NCBI GenBank assembly: GCA_022539475.1
Contig: VCMS01000152.1
Span: forward strand, 1 to 64,000
From: Gracilaria domingensis
Lineage: Eukaryota > Rhodophyta > Florideophyceae > Gracilariales > Gracilariaceae
DNA length: 64,000 nt
Direction of reading: 5' to 3'
Shown piece by piece: positions 11,208 to 21,947 of the stretch (positions within the stretch are counted from its first letter, which is position 1; every line of letters begins with the position of its first letter). The translations under genes and the position numbers were made by a program. The notes beneath the pieces are model-generated. The model saw only the letters and a list, made by a program, of their open reading frames with translations. It was not told where the DNA came from and searched no databases.

Positions 11208-11218
11208 AAGGAGGGGGA
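11208..11218 (+). promoter_or_regulatory. 3' polypurine tract of element 1
   Basis: AAGGAGGGGGA followed by TA and then the LTR start TGTAG at 11221. This is the expected plus-strand primer site of LTR retrotransposons. Confidence 0.85.
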
Positions 11219-11220
11219 TA

Positions 11221-12200
11221 TGTAGAGCAAAACGTGCTCGCCCGGTACACGGGGAAGGATTTCATAAACCCCTGGTAAGGATGATTCCGGGAACTCGGAA
11301 GGTATGAGTATTGGCCCACGGATGGGATACTCTTTGGCAGTATTGAGGTATGGCACCCTGAGGGGTCGGCCATGACGTGGCGCGGGTGATTATTGGTCGC
11401 GTGTACACGTGTGTAGGAATGGGTGTGTTCACACATGTCTTGTTATGAATGTCGGATATTTTACTGGCCGCTGCAGCGGGTTGTCTCGTGCACCACGTGT
11501 ATGGACCTGCTTAGGTGTGCACTAGATTATTTAATTTAGTTTAACTAATTTATCGGTTACGATATAAGAGGTGACCTCCCGGTCACCTCCTCCTTCAGTA
11601 AAGGGTAACCGAGTTCGGCTCTGAACCAAGTTCGCCTGCGCGAAGTGTGCAACTCCCTCAGGAGGGTCACCGCGTACGGTACGGATTGGATTCATCCCTC
11701 GGGATCACTCAGGCAATACTGACCATTGTGGCCTTGCCTTCGGGCTTATTTATTACGTGTCTTCGGACTTTCTGTTTCGTTTACTGTGGAGTTGTACTGC
11801 CTTCACCACAATTGGTAGCGTTTCTGTCTCTGTACAGAGTTGTGCCGCGTGGGCTTAATACACATCGTCGTCTCCCGGCGCCGGGTCTGTTGCCGCTTGC
11901 CGCACGTCCCGCCGCGAGATTCCTCTCTTTTCCTCCTTTGGTTTCCCTTCCTTTCCTCCTTTTTTACCTAGGGCTTACACCGCTCTACGGTACCTTCCTC
12001 CTCATCCATTCCGTCGCTTTTCGCCGGATTCCTGGATCAGCCCGTTCACCCATCCACCTCCGTCGGTATATCCCGTACCACGGGCGGTCTTACACCCGCG
12101 CTATCCGTGCTCGGAGGGCTCACCACTGAGTTCACCTCGTCTAGAGGGCAGGGACTCGAACGCCTTGAGAGACGATCCCATCGCTGGGGTTTACTCTACA
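11221..12200 (+). repeat. 3' LTR of element 1 (980 bp)
   Basis: Starts TGTAGAGCAAAACG after the polypurine tract and ends TTTACTCTACA. Its length and end motifs match the 0.99-1.0-kb LTRs at 21948, 28355, 36241 and 60538. It includes a TATA-like GATATAAGAGG near 11560 and a CCTCAGGAGG-type palindrome near 11656. Open frames inside it are not treated as genes. Confidence 0.88.
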
Positions 12201-12238
12201 CTGGAAACTGTGCTTACATCTACTTGGGGGCCGCGGGC

Positions 12239-12285
12239 GCAGGACGAATATGTGTAACAATTCATATCAAATACTCCAAATGGCT
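12239..12285 (+). repeat. Left terminal inverted repeat
   Basis: Matches the reverse complement of 14708-14755. The inner 23 bases (12263-12285, CATATCAAATACTCC then AAATGGCT) are identical. The outer part shares GCAGG and AATATGTGT with small differences. Confidence 0.85.
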
Positions 12286-12418
12286 TTTTTTTCCGAAATT
12301 AATCTGAGTACACCACCGTTAAGTACTTTTTCTTAGCTTTCATTTGCACCCAAAATGGAAACAATCCGACTTTTGAGTGCTGAGAGATGTCATAAATCAT
12401 TTCGTGTGTCATGTTGAC

Positions 12419-12437
12419 AGCCGTTTTCAAAACGGCT
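12419..12437. repeat. Perfect 9-bp hairpin upstream of the transposase gene
   Basis: AGCCGTTTT, C, AAAACGGCT: 9 bp with a 1-nt spacer, about 94 bp before the transposase ATG. It could be a binding or regulatory site. This is inferred only from position. Confidence 0.6.
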
Positions 12438-12530
12438 AGGAAGGCAGAGAAAAACGGTCATCTTTTTCTCCGTCCCTCCATAACCCTTTTTGATGTGAGC
12501 ATTGCGTCCCTCCGCACTTCTTTGCTCGCC

Positions 12531-14510
12531 ATGAGTACCGCATTCATGGACCCTGAAGCAATCCAAGCTTTCGACCTCGAACAAATCGAGCCAGATGGCA
12601 TTTCTAACTTATATTCTGCTCCCAAAAGCACACATTTGACCGAAGACGAACAGAAAACTACACCTTTTGCAGAAACCCAAACCGCAGCTCTAAGCCCTAC
12701 AGAGAACGAAGCTCTTTCGCGCAATACTCGACAGCATTTCAAAACCCAGATGGGGTACTGTACGTGTTCTGAACCTTGTGCGAATGATCAACACCTCACC
12801 TTAGCTACTGGATTTGCATCAATGTCACAAGAGCACCGTTCCAACACTGTACGGGGAATGCTGCTTGCACTGTCCGCACCTTCTGGCCGGGAAAATGAAC
12901 TCATGAGCTGGGACACTCATCACGCGCAAGACAGGAAAGCGAAACGAAGAAAAACCGGATCAAGCTCCTCGCATGTCACCACATGCTACGCGACTAAAGG
13001 TCACCGAATGTGCATGTATGGATATGCTGCAACGGTACAGTTGCATCCAAGAACAATCCGTCAGTTTGCGCTGGAAGTCTCAACCGCGACAGAGTATAAG
13101 TGGAAAGAAAACGAACATTCAAAAGGTCGTAAAGGACGACTGTATCTACAATCCCTTGTAGCGTTGGCTTTTCTTCGTCGATATGCACAAGTAAACGCTT
13201 TTTGCTGCTCAACAGGGAGAGGATCATCTACGGAACGTCCAATACAATGGCTTCCAAATGATGTACGTCGATAAGACGTTTTCGTGAGTTACAAGGAGGC
13301 GTGGCAGGAGATTATGGAGGCCGCGGCTGCATGGTGTTCTACGTCTGTACCTGCAGAGCCTCTAACTAAAGAAGGGTTCAAGAAAGTATGGTCAACCCAC
13401 TACGAAACATTGCGCATTCTTAAGGTGGGTAGCGATTTCTGCGATACGTGCACCACGCTGCTCAACTCTGCCACGTCAACAACGAATACTGATCTTCGTG
13501 CTTCGTTAATATCCGCACGCAGGCGGCACCGTTTGGAAGCCGCAACAGAGTTTCAAGTTTACCAGACAATGCAGAGCGCTGCCACGTCTTCACCCTCTTC
13601 TGAACCGTTACATTTAGTATTTGATTTTGCAGAAAAGGTTCTACTCCCGCGCCTACAGCGCCAACCAGGGCAGCTACATTTCGTTACTGGCCTGAAGTTC
13701 GACTTCTTTGGGATATCGAGCAGCAACTTAGGGATTTGTTACGTGTATGGCCTGCCCGAAGGGCATTGGCCGAATAACAAGACATGTAATGAAGTAGCCT
13801 CAATGTTGCACCATGCCTTCTCACAGCATCGAACTACGGAGTGTGTTACACGGACGCAGAAGCGGGTTAATCTGCACGCCGATAATTGTAGCGGGCAGAA
13901 CAAAAACCGCTTCATGATTTGGTATTTGCTGTGGAGATTGTGTATGGGATATGAAGAAGAAATTGTTTTGCACTTCCTTGTTGCCGGTCACACCAAGAAC
14001 CGATGTGATGCCTCTTTCGGATTGGTTAAACGACGTTTGAAGCAGTTCAACGTCTATTCTCCAAAAGAAATGATGAAGGTTATTGACCAAAGTTCAATTT
14101 CCAACAAATGTGTTTGCGCTACAGAAGTTGCATGGGTCAATTGGAAGAAACTATTGGTGCAGTGGTTTACGATCCCAAGTTCCTTCCGGTTGTCGAGGTT
14201 TCATTTGTTTCGTTTTTGCTCTGATTGGTCTGAAGGCGTGTACACTAAAAGATTTTCGACGGACTCTACGTGGTCAAAGTATAAGCTTTTGAAAACTGGC
14301 GTTGCTGTTGCTACAGTGAAGCAGGAAAGCGTGCGTCTGTTGGGAAACACGGCTATGTCTTTGACAGTGACGCCTTTGCGTGAGGTTCCGTCCGCTCAAG
14401 AGCGGACGAGAGAGGCCTACCTGGTAAAGAATGTCTTGGACAGGTACTATAAGGATGATTTGCAACGGAGGGAAAGTTACTTCGGGAGTGGCAGTGACTG
14501 GAATGCGTGA
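12531..14510 (+). pseudogene. Transposase-like protein, DUF7869 family, one in-frame stop
   Basis: One frame of 660 codons from ATG 12531 to TGA 14508-14510, broken only by TAA at 13272-13274. The N-terminal part has a Cys-rich stretch (GYCTCSEPC) and a basic KAKRRKTG run. Next comes the family's usual block HSKGRKGRLYLQS followed by the VYxxY-like YKEAW. The central zinc-like GSDFCDTCTTL precedes a helix-rich region. The catalytic-looking core has LHLVFDFAEKV, VNLHADNCSGQNKNRF and FLVAGHTKNRCDASFG, which keep the Asp, His and Asn residues typical of this family. An RNase H-like DDE fold is plausible but not proved from motifs. The single stop suggests a recently silenced copy. Confidence 0.75.
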
Positions 14511-14707
14511 TTTGTAATGTGAGTAAAGAGCTGTTGTAAACCAGAATTGTTATGTTCAGCTGTTTAACAGATATCTCCTGAACGAGAGCCCGGTTTTCGA
14601 TTCTGATTTTTGCAGAAGAAGGCTGAGAGAAAGAGCTTCAACTTTGGTCTCGAGCAGAAAAATGGATTTCTGAGACGAAATTGGCCGTATCTCCGATGTT
14701 CCTAGAT

Positions 14708-14755
14708 AGCCATTTGGAGTATTTGATATGGATTTCAACACATATTTAAGCCTGC
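14708..14755 (-). repeat. Right terminal inverted repeat
   Basis: Begins AGCCATTTGGAGTATTTGAT and ends ACACATATTTAAGCCTGC. It mirrors 12239-12285 with an identical 23-base inner block. Confidence 0.85.
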
Positions 14756-15881
14756 AACGCGCCGTCATGATGTCGTTCGTTCGGTGCCGTTGACATTTTT
14801 ATCCTGGCTGGAACCTACTGGTTTGAGTTATCTCGCAGTGTCTGGCCATGTACTGGATATATTGGTGTCTCTGGCGCTCCGCGTTCTTTGTTCTTGGCAC
14901 GAAAACTTTGTGACACGGATCGACAACGTCCCTTTCTTGTTGAGATAATTCGTTATTGTCCGCGCTATCTTAGGGATTGCGATGAATGTCTTACCTTGCT
15001 CGCACTACTGCTCTGTTACTGGTTGCTCGACCGTTATACCACTTAGGATTTGGTTCTTTTCGTGGTCCCGCACTGCAACCCTTTGAGTAAATGGCTCCTT
15101 CTTAATGGAGGGAAACGGGTACGGTGCGAGCGGGAGGTGTGTGGCTATATGTACAATTGTGCACGCGCAGGCTGCTCGCAGGTTGCGTAAGATTGACCGA
15201 TCTCCCGCTGCTCGAGAGCTCACGAGGAGCTCCGAGGGCGGGAGAACCGGAACTACAATAAACGAGACGGCGTCTGGCCCCGCCCGGAGGAGGCCGAGGG
15301 GACCAGACCGGGGAACTGACTTCTTCCCTGCTCTGTTTGCCTTTCTGAGGACCGAGAACAAGACAGCGTAGCTCTCCGCAACGCTTGCTTAGCACGCGCC
15401 TCATACTGCCGTGCACCATAATATCAACTCTTGAGACAAGACGTTGACAATTCAATCTACGGATGTAGACTTGAAACCAATTTGGTGACAGCGTCGGCGG
15501 TTATGAAACATCATTATGACTATAAGAGCTACCAACCTCTCTCTTTATGTATTTAATTATTATGCTTAGAGTATTACATGGCCAATTACGTGGCTACCAA
15601 ATTATTATGCGGTGCTCTCCGGATTTTTATTAGTAATATAAAAGGGATAGAACTTGCTCTGGTCTACCACTAGAGTTCATCCAAGCCCAATTACAACCAC
15701 CATCTTTATAGTTATGGGCCCCCATCGCAAGATTCGCTGCCCCTCTATTCGATCTTGCCGCTACCACTAAGGTCTTTTATGTCAGTATTCTATTTAAGTT
15801 TTTTATTTTATTCGAATTATGCCGCCGCCTCAACGTTTTAAATACAGCTCGGATATCAAATCTCCACCGTAGACAGATGAA
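14756..15881. other. Intergenic DNA without a clear gene
   Basis: No confident coding frame. A near-perfect hairpin (9 of 10 bp) pairs about 15268-15277 with 15299-15308 in a GC-rich patch. The stretch 15480-15720 is AT-rich, with a TATA-like AATATAAAAGGGA near 15635, and may be the eroded LTR of the retroelement whose gag remnant follows. Its ends could not be defined. Confidence 0.4.
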
Positions 15882-16388
15882 ATTGGCGACCAACGTCTAT
15901 ACTATGTATCCGTTATTTTATGGAAAGAATTTTATGATTCATTGGATACATCAAACAACAACAAAATTCCTGCAAAATTGCAATGCATTCTTTTATTATC
16001 TCAACCAGAAGGTCGTGCCCAAGACGTGGCATCACAATTAGAAGTGAAAAATCTGAAGACTGAAAATGGCGCAATTACATTGGCCAAATGTATTTATAAA
16101 CAAGATTCTCTATCGCGGATTACGGACACTTACGAACGGTTCCGAAAATTGTTACGGATAAGAAGGGAACGCCGTCAAGCCGGTCATATTTTTGAACCAA
16201 GCTTTCAAGCTGCTGTATGAAGATTTCACGACGCATGCGATGCATTTCGTCTTTCGAACGCGTTTTTGGCTTAAATTTTATTGGAAATTTCTGAAATATC
16301 TGCTACACATCGGCTCTCTATTCTAGCGTCAGTTGCACCTAAAAAAAATGATAACCCTAATCTTAAGATGTAAAATGATTCTAAAAAA
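15882..16388 (+). pseudogene. Gag-like remnant of a separate retroelement
   Basis: The clearest frame is 15942-16220, in which about 90 residues include LQCILLLSQPEGRAQDVASQ and a FRKLLRIRRERRQAG helix. After the stop at 16218-16220 the same reading continues with FHDACDAFRLSNAFLALILLEI and HRLSILASVAP. That order resembles the helical Gag core of Copia-like elements with small Gag proteins. The match is by pattern only. It is cut at 16388 by the LTR of element 2. Confidence 0.4.
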
Positions 16389-17131
16389 TGTAGTGCAATG
16401 CCTGCGAGCAGGAAACACCACTAAGATGTTCGGGATCTTCCTCTACTGAGGGCAACCCAGTGAACAGAGCCTCTCTGGGCTGGCGCGACTAGCCGGGTGT
16501 AAGATCGGGGCCAGACTGTCAAGACGGGGCGTTGAGAGTTGAGTTGGGAAGGGTGACTCACACTTGAGTGTAGCAGCCTCGAAAGAGGGCCGAAACCACA
16601 GAGTGGGGAAAGGGAAAGAGAGGGAAAGAGAGAATGGGATAAGAGAGGTACGGCGTATCGCCGGGGTATTCCCTATACAGCGTCGTCAAACACAAACAAC
16701 AAAGGTGAAACGCTCCTAAAGTTGGGTTCTGCGGGGACGCAGGGTGGATAGCCTCACCGTGACAACGGGGAGTCCCTCCGATAAGAAGTTGTGCACCGCC
16801 GAAGGCGAGAGTGGCTAAAGCCAAGATCCGTGAAGTAGAACCACCCTGGTTGGGGCACTTAACTGGTGCGACGGCGGCGACGCCGACGCAATAAGTAGTG
16901 TCCTAACTAAAATTAATAAATAATATTAACTAAACATCTCACTAATTGTGGCAAACGCCCACGTGTAGTGGCCAACCTCCGATCAGCTCTACCGTGTCCC
17001 ACCTGTCCATACCATCTCGATGGCAACCACTAGTAACTACTAGTCATATACTGGTGTGTACCAGGCAAACCCGTGAACGGGAATTATGACTAAGTCCAGC
17101 GACATTTCTCATACATGAGCGTTGCACTACA
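16389..17131 (-). repeat. 3' LTR of element 2 (743 bp)
   Basis: On the plus strand it runs from TGTAGTGCAATGCC to GTTGCACTACA, next to the polypurine tract at 17132-17144. It is shorter than the LTRs of elements 1, C and E and only its ends are clearly alike, so it defines a separate subfamily. The outer flank is AAAAA. Confidence 0.85.
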
Positions 17132-17144
17132 TCTCCCCCTCCTT
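17132..17144 (-). promoter_or_regulatory. 3' polypurine tract of element 2
   Basis: Minus strand AAGGAGGGGGAGA directly abuts the LTR start TGTAGTGC. Confidence 0.85.
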
Positions 17145-17194
17145 GGGTGGCAATACAGCCTCGAAGAGGGCAGGATGGCGCCGAGCCAAGAGGA

Positions 17195-17200
17195 TATAAG
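17195..17200 (+). promoter_or_regulatory. TATA box of the element 2 antisense gene
   Basis: TATAAG on the plus strand, 64 bp from the LTR edge and 155 bp before the aORF ATG at 17350. Confidence 0.6.
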
Positions 17201-17349
17201 TGCGGCGCTCCCCGGTCCTACGGTATGTCCTTCTCCTTCTCCCGTCAACGACGTGCTCCCTGCTCCTGCAGTAGCCGTATCTCCTCAGAGTACCGAACGC
17301 GCCCTCGCTTCTGCGGTGAACTTTCCTCCGACTGGAACTAGACCTCACT

Positions 17350-19107
17350 ATGAGTGACGTTCCACCGAACCAGCCTCCGAACCAACCGCCATTCCCCCAA
17401 GGGGGCTTCACCGGATTCCGATCCGTTCCACTCCCTCAACAGGGCTCCAATCCGTCCGCGGCGCAACAGAACAACACCGCTGGGTCCTCTGCGCAGCATG
17501 CCGCTCTCGCGGGGCCCGTCGTCGGCTTCCACCCGGGCGCGGTCTGGCCATCTTTCAACTCCCTTGTAGGGCTCAACCCGGCAAACCGGCGACATGCGAG
17601 CCGTCTCCGGCTTGCGCCATGGTTTCACCCGACTGCGGTGTTCAACGAAAGCCTCATTACTGAGTATGCCGACGGGCGCAACACCCTTCCGGGGGACCTT
17701 CCAGCGATGGTGACCTTTTCGTGGGGTTGGCGTACCCGAATTGCGATCCCTGTTCATCAGGTCGCACGAGAGAACCCGCAATCCCCGGAAGAGTGTCACG
17801 CGAACTTCGTGTCGTTGGCCTACAAACGGCAAGCCCGGGTGCCCTTCGAGTTCCCAGTCCCACCGGGGATGGGCTTTGACGTGGCCTATTACCGCACCCG
17901 CGGAGAAATTAGTTACTGCGACCGCTTAGCGGAATTGGAAATCTTCGCCTGGCGAGGCATGCCCGTTGCACGGCAGGAAGCCATGTGCTAGACACGACCG
18001 ATTCTTCGGAATGAATTTCGCTATCTTTCGCGGCGCTCGCGGTCCAACTTCCTTCAGAACTTCATCCGCCATGAGAGGCGGTCTCGGTCCCAACTTGGGT
18101 ATTTCGCTCCGTATGAGAACGTTGAAATCCGCCACATCGCGGCGGCGCACCGACAGGGTCGGTATGTTCCTCTACCGGAGTGGTGAAGCTACCTGGAGGC
18201 ATGCCGGGAGTGTTACATCGAGTTGCCCCCGGTATTCACCTACTTAGGGTCATACCTGCTCACAGATCCCAGAACTGGGTTGTGGTCGGTTGTCGTCACC
18301 GAGTGGGCTGTCCGCCCCGCGGGCTTTATCCTCGCTGAGGCTTACGACCAGTATCGACTGTGGTTCATCCCTCCCCGCGTACGGGCGGCCTTCCGAAGTT
18401 TGGAATTGGAAGTCCCCCTCGGGGGTCGTGCAAACAACGACGAGGTGTTGAGCTTTCTCGATTATATCGATAGTGTCGACTGGACCGAAGTGCCTCTGTC
18501 TCAGAGTAGTCGTGTTGATTCCCCGAACACGGGTGGGTACGGCCCAGGTCTGGGAAGAAATACCGCTCTTGCGGGCGATTACGTCTTCTTCGACCCGTGG
18601 GAATATCGGGAGATTACCGCTGAGGAAGCGGGTGAGCTCCGTTCTGCTCCCCGGTGCGTGCCGGCCGATCACCCAACTGGGTTCGTGAACTTGGATGAGT
18701 ATTACAGAGAGTACCTCGGGGGAGATCCAATGATGGACAATCAGCCCGAGGACACGAGAGGCGACGACATCGAAATGATCGAAGAAGTCGACGCAACCCC
18801 TGTGAGGGAGAGCGCCGGCTCTGCTCCGGTTATCGGTTCCACCTCCGCGGCTGACTTCGTCGCTCCCGCTCCGGTTCCCATTCCGGTACCGACACCGGCT
18901 CAGCTGGCTCCTTCCGCAGTTGCGACTGCTGTAGCTCCTCCCCCGCCAGCGGGTGTGAACGAAGGTGCGATCATCGCTCGCTTCCTCCGCCGCGCGGGTT
19001 TGAGTGCTAGTGCGGCCTCTGGCGACGTCACCGCTATGGCGGATCCCTTGGCTCAACGCCTTGGCGGTATGCCTCCTCAGGATGAAGGCGATGGCGACGG
19101 CCAGTAG
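17350..19107 (+). pseudogene. Antisense accessory protein (aORF) of element 2, two stops
   Basis: A single frame of 586 codons without indels, interrupted by TAG 17989-17991 and TGA 18184-18186. Both stops sit where the intact or related aORFs have Trp (TGG to TAG and TGG to TGA). The N-terminus is Pro/Asn/Gln-rich. The core has APWFHPTAVF, YYRTRGEISYCDRLAEL, RNEFRYL, FTYLGSYLLTDP, EWAVRPAGFILAEAYDQ, WFIPPRVR, DSVDWTEVP, DYVFFDPWEYREIT and PADHPTGFVNLDEYY. The tail is acidic, then Pro/Ala-rich. The start at 17350 fits the TATA box 155 bp upstream. Function is unknown. Confidence 0.75.
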
Positions 19108-19500
19108 TTGGGAGCCGAGCTTCCCCATGCGTGGGTAATTACCTGTTCACAGTAGTATAGCCTTGAGATAAAAGATCCTTCGCTTCATACACGTCTTCGA
19201 CGGTGTCCTTCTTCTTTACCGGGACAGCCGGCTAATGCGATGCGATGCGCTGCGCTGCGAAAAACGCACCTTTCCGAGGGGAAAAAGCATGCTCATGGTG
19301 TGGTGGTAATGCCGTTACCAGCGAGCTGGATGGAAAACCCTCAGGCATGAGCCTTCCTTCCGAAAATCGGTGTTCTCGCGGCGCGAGCCGGTCGAACCGC
19401 CAATGCGGCGAACATCCAACCAAGGTGGTATGGGCTCAATTCCCGTCGCACGACGTGTGTTACCAACATGATGTCCCTCCGTTTTAACGGCAACATTATC
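19108..19500. other. Spacer between aORF and chromodomain of element 2
   Basis: The two convergent genes end here. A short GCGATGCG/CTGCGCTGCG run lies near 19237-19260. No gene or clear terminator is recognised. Confidence 0.4.
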
Positions 19501-19929
19501 TCACTTGGGCGTTGTCCAGCGTCTCTGGTGTGGCCGTTCCCGCGTTGCGGTGGTATTGTACGACCTTCGAGCGAGATAGGTGCTCGATTGGTTCGTCAGT
19601 CCCCCCGAGGGGCCATAGCCGTACCAACGAACGTGGTATTGTAAAATGCCCTTCTGGTCCCAGGAGTGCCCGATAATTCGGTCGACGATGTACTCTTGAA
19701 CGTACACCTGCCAGCCTTGCCGTGTTATGGTTACTTCATGGGCTGACAACCCTTGCGGGGGACCGGTTCCCGTGCCGGTGGTAACAGCGCGCGCTTGGCT
19801 CTGCGTGGCCAGCTTCCACGGTGGAGGAGCGTTCAAAATGTCGCTGGGTACCGCCAGTCGGCGTGGGTTTTTCCGCTTCGGCGGTGTTGGCGGAGCTGCG
19901 TGCTCACCGCTTGCGGCGGGAGGCTTCAC
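19501..19929 (-). pseudogene. Element 2 chromodomain
   Basis: A Pro/Lys-rich lead-in is followed by VQEYIVDRIIGHSWDQKG and QYHVRWYGYGP, the first two thirds of a chromodomain. The final helix reads out of frame, which suggests an indel near 19600. The lead-in abuts the linker of the integrase region and differs from it by a frame change near 19935, so the chromodomain was probably the C-terminus of pol. Confidence 0.75.
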
Positions 19930-19940
19930 GCCGGGTGGCT

Positions 19941-21421
19941 TTACAACCGTGCGTGCACGTTATTGTAGCGACGGTTGGCTGTCAAGCTCCCTCGGGAGAA
20001 CCTCCTCCTTGTTACAGGTGTCCTCCAACGGCTGCGCCGTTGGCCTTTAGCTTCTTTGCTCGAATTTTCGTTCTGAACGGTTACTTTCGGGTTACCGGGG
20101 TTATCGGCACCGCCGGCGGCTTTCGATCTCGCGATCTCCACACGCGGCTGCACATGCGCCGATATTTCATGCCCAGTACTTGGTGCTGTACCGTCCATGA
20201 CGTGAACTCTTCCCGCAGTGCCCGGTATTCCCACGGCTGTACTGCCGGTTTCCACCGAGTCACTCGGGACTTCTATTCCCTCAGTTCGTGCCTGCTCCGC
20301 AGGATTTACCAGACTTTCTGGTTGTTCTGCATCGCGTTGCGCGGTGGGTCGCGATGTCGCTGCGCTTTTCCCAGTAGGGCTTCGTTCGGACGACGTCGGC
20401 TCGGTGCCGACGGCATCCCTCGACTTCGCTTCGACCAGCGCAGCTAGTAGGCCACGAGGCTCTGTTGACTTAACCGAATGCGCTTCTGCGTGAGTGTCCT
20501 TACCCAGCGACGGTGTAGACTTCCCGGCAACGGGGCTGTGTGTCTGGCGAGCGAGCGTGCGTTTCGGAGGCAAAGCCCGCCCACAGGCCGGAACATCCGG
20601 AGAGCTCGGTACAATCCGTGCGTCACGATTGGTTTCACGACGCGACGTCGGCGAAGAACTCTCAGCAGGGCTGATAACCTCCTCCCCCTCCTTAGATGGA
20701 GCGGCGTGGGGAGTACTTGAATGTACCGCATCGCGAGAAAGTGAACCCAGCGATGGGACAGAAACGGGGGTGCCATATTGGCGATCCTTTTCCGACACAG
20801 TCGGCGGGCCGACCCTATCGAGAGGTCTGTAAGGCCTCGATGGGCGTGGGACAGGGCGGAGGGTCTTGTCACCACATTTGTTTCCGGTGTTACCGGCGTT
20901 GTTGACTCCGTAGGCACGGGCTCTCTACCAGACGGGGGAATCTCAGATGACGGTGGAGGGGCCAATACCACGCGTTCGCGGGAGATGCGCTCATGCGCGT
21001 CAGCGATCTCGACCACCACCGTTTCCGGTGCGACCGAGATTACCTTATAAGGTCCATCCGCCACAGGCGAGAGCTTATGATGTTTGACCTTCTCAGGGTT
21101 GTAGTGTTTCTTCCGTACGAAGACATGGTTGCCCACAGTAAGTGGTTCAGGGGTTCTTCGTTGCAAGCGAGCATCAAAATCACGCTTGTAAGCGGCTGGG
21201 GCTTTTGCCATTGATTTCCTGGCGGCCGGTACTAACTTCGTTAGCGAAGCCTTCCATTGTTGGCGATAATCACCAACAGATGGGAAACTGGCCAAAGTAG
21301 CTTGTGATTCTAACGCCAATGGCGGGGGTGTCCGTGACAAAACCAGTTCGAATGGGGAAACACCAATAGTCCTGTGTACCTGCGTGTTGTACGCAAAGGT
21401 TAACGCGTCGGTGTATACGTT
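19941..21421 (-). pseudogene. pol: Element 2 integrase C-terminus and linker
   Basis: Minus-strand reading in two overlapping frames (21340 to 20444, then 20798 to 19941), so one frameshift lies near 20800-20860. The first part has the integrase tail PFELVLSRTPPPLALES, the basic helix AAYKRDFDARLQRR, and the GPY module SPVADGPYKVISV. The second is a long Ser/Pro/Lys-rich linker with the KEGEE peptide encoded by the internal polypurine tract. A stop at 21422-21424 separates this from the catalytic core. Confidence 0.8.
20680..20693 (-). promoter_or_regulatory. Internal polypurine tract of element 2
   Basis: Minus strand AAGGAGGGGGAGGA, identical over 14 bases to the internal tracts of elements 1 and C, and nearly identical to this element's own 3' tract. 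Confidence 0.55.
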
Positions 21422-21947
21422 TCATGTTTTTGGGTGGTAAGCAACGTAAGAACGGAGAGATGCCAGCATCGTATGGTTGTACCGTTCAACTTGTCCATTA
21501 CATTGGGGATGGTAAGTGGTCGTGAACAGATTCTTCACGTCCATGATGCGACATACATCCTGGAAGAACCGGGATGTGAATTGCTTTCCATTATCGGATA
21601 AAAACTCCACAGGAGGACCGTACACAAAGATCCAGTGCGTGGCGAACGCCTGCGCGACTGTGAATGCGTTGATCCCCTTTAGAGTTACTGTCCGAACCAG
21701 TTTCGAGAACCGATCCGTGATAACGAGAAGGAACTTATTTCCTCTCCGAGTGGTAAGCAATGGTCCGATAATATCGATTGCCACAAATTCAAGGGGCACC
21801 CTGGCAGGGAATAGTTTCACTTTCTTCGAATTCTTTCGAAGTTTCACGCGATTTCTCGCGCATTCGGCACAAAAGCGTACCGTAGACAACAATCCACCGC
21901 CATGGGGGGCCAGTAGAAGTCTCTCTTCAAGTTGAGGTACAACTTTC
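21422..21947 (-). pseudogene. pol: Element 2 integrase catalytic core
   Basis: The catalytic triad is kept: VAIDIIGPL, FLSDNGKQF and NGQVERYN. The zinc-module end CAECARN is present, but the region before it (around 21875-21900) is out of frame and shortened relative to elements 1 and C. A stop at 21422-21424 ends the frame. The upstream part is displaced to 22934 by the nested solo LTR, which splits the codons after a GGRK motif. Confidence 0.85.

Larger units (their letters stand above)
5219..12200 (+). mobile_element. Element 1: 5'-truncated Ty3/gypsy chromovirus
   Basis: Order on the plus strand: C-terminal RT, RNase H, integrase with GPY module, linker, chromodomain, an opposite-strand gene (aORF), polypurine tract and a 980-bp 3' LTR. 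The 5' LTR, gag, protease and the RT catalytic core are missing. Homology to RT starts just after the YLDD position at 5219-5221. The five bases after the LTR are CTGGA. No matching duplication was found at the truncated 5' end. Confidence 0.9.
12239..14755 (+). mobile_element. DNA transposon with a DUF7869-type transposase-like gene
   Basis: A 2.5-kb unit bounded by imperfect terminal inverted repeats of about 47 bp, enclosing one gene of 660 codons on the plus strand. It sits 38 bp after the element 1 LTR. The target duplication is unclear: GC flanks both ends, but could equally be the tip of the inverted repeats. The protein family (His-Ala-Asp-Asn-Cys and Gln-Asn-Lys-Asn motifs) is widespread in eukaryotes and usually left as a domain of unknown function. 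Its placement between inverted repeats argues that it is a transposase. Confidence 0.75.

Noticed and set aside
11647-12129. 160-codon open frame inside the element 1 LTR
   Set aside because: It lies fully within the LTR, has a Leu/Phe/Pro-rich low-information sequence, and does not extend to an independent start or domain.
14800-15070. Possible RNase H-like scrap downstream of the DNA transposon
   Set aside because: Only a loose pattern (a Trp, an Asp-Asn and a Cys-His pair) with an internal stop. Not enough to support a call.
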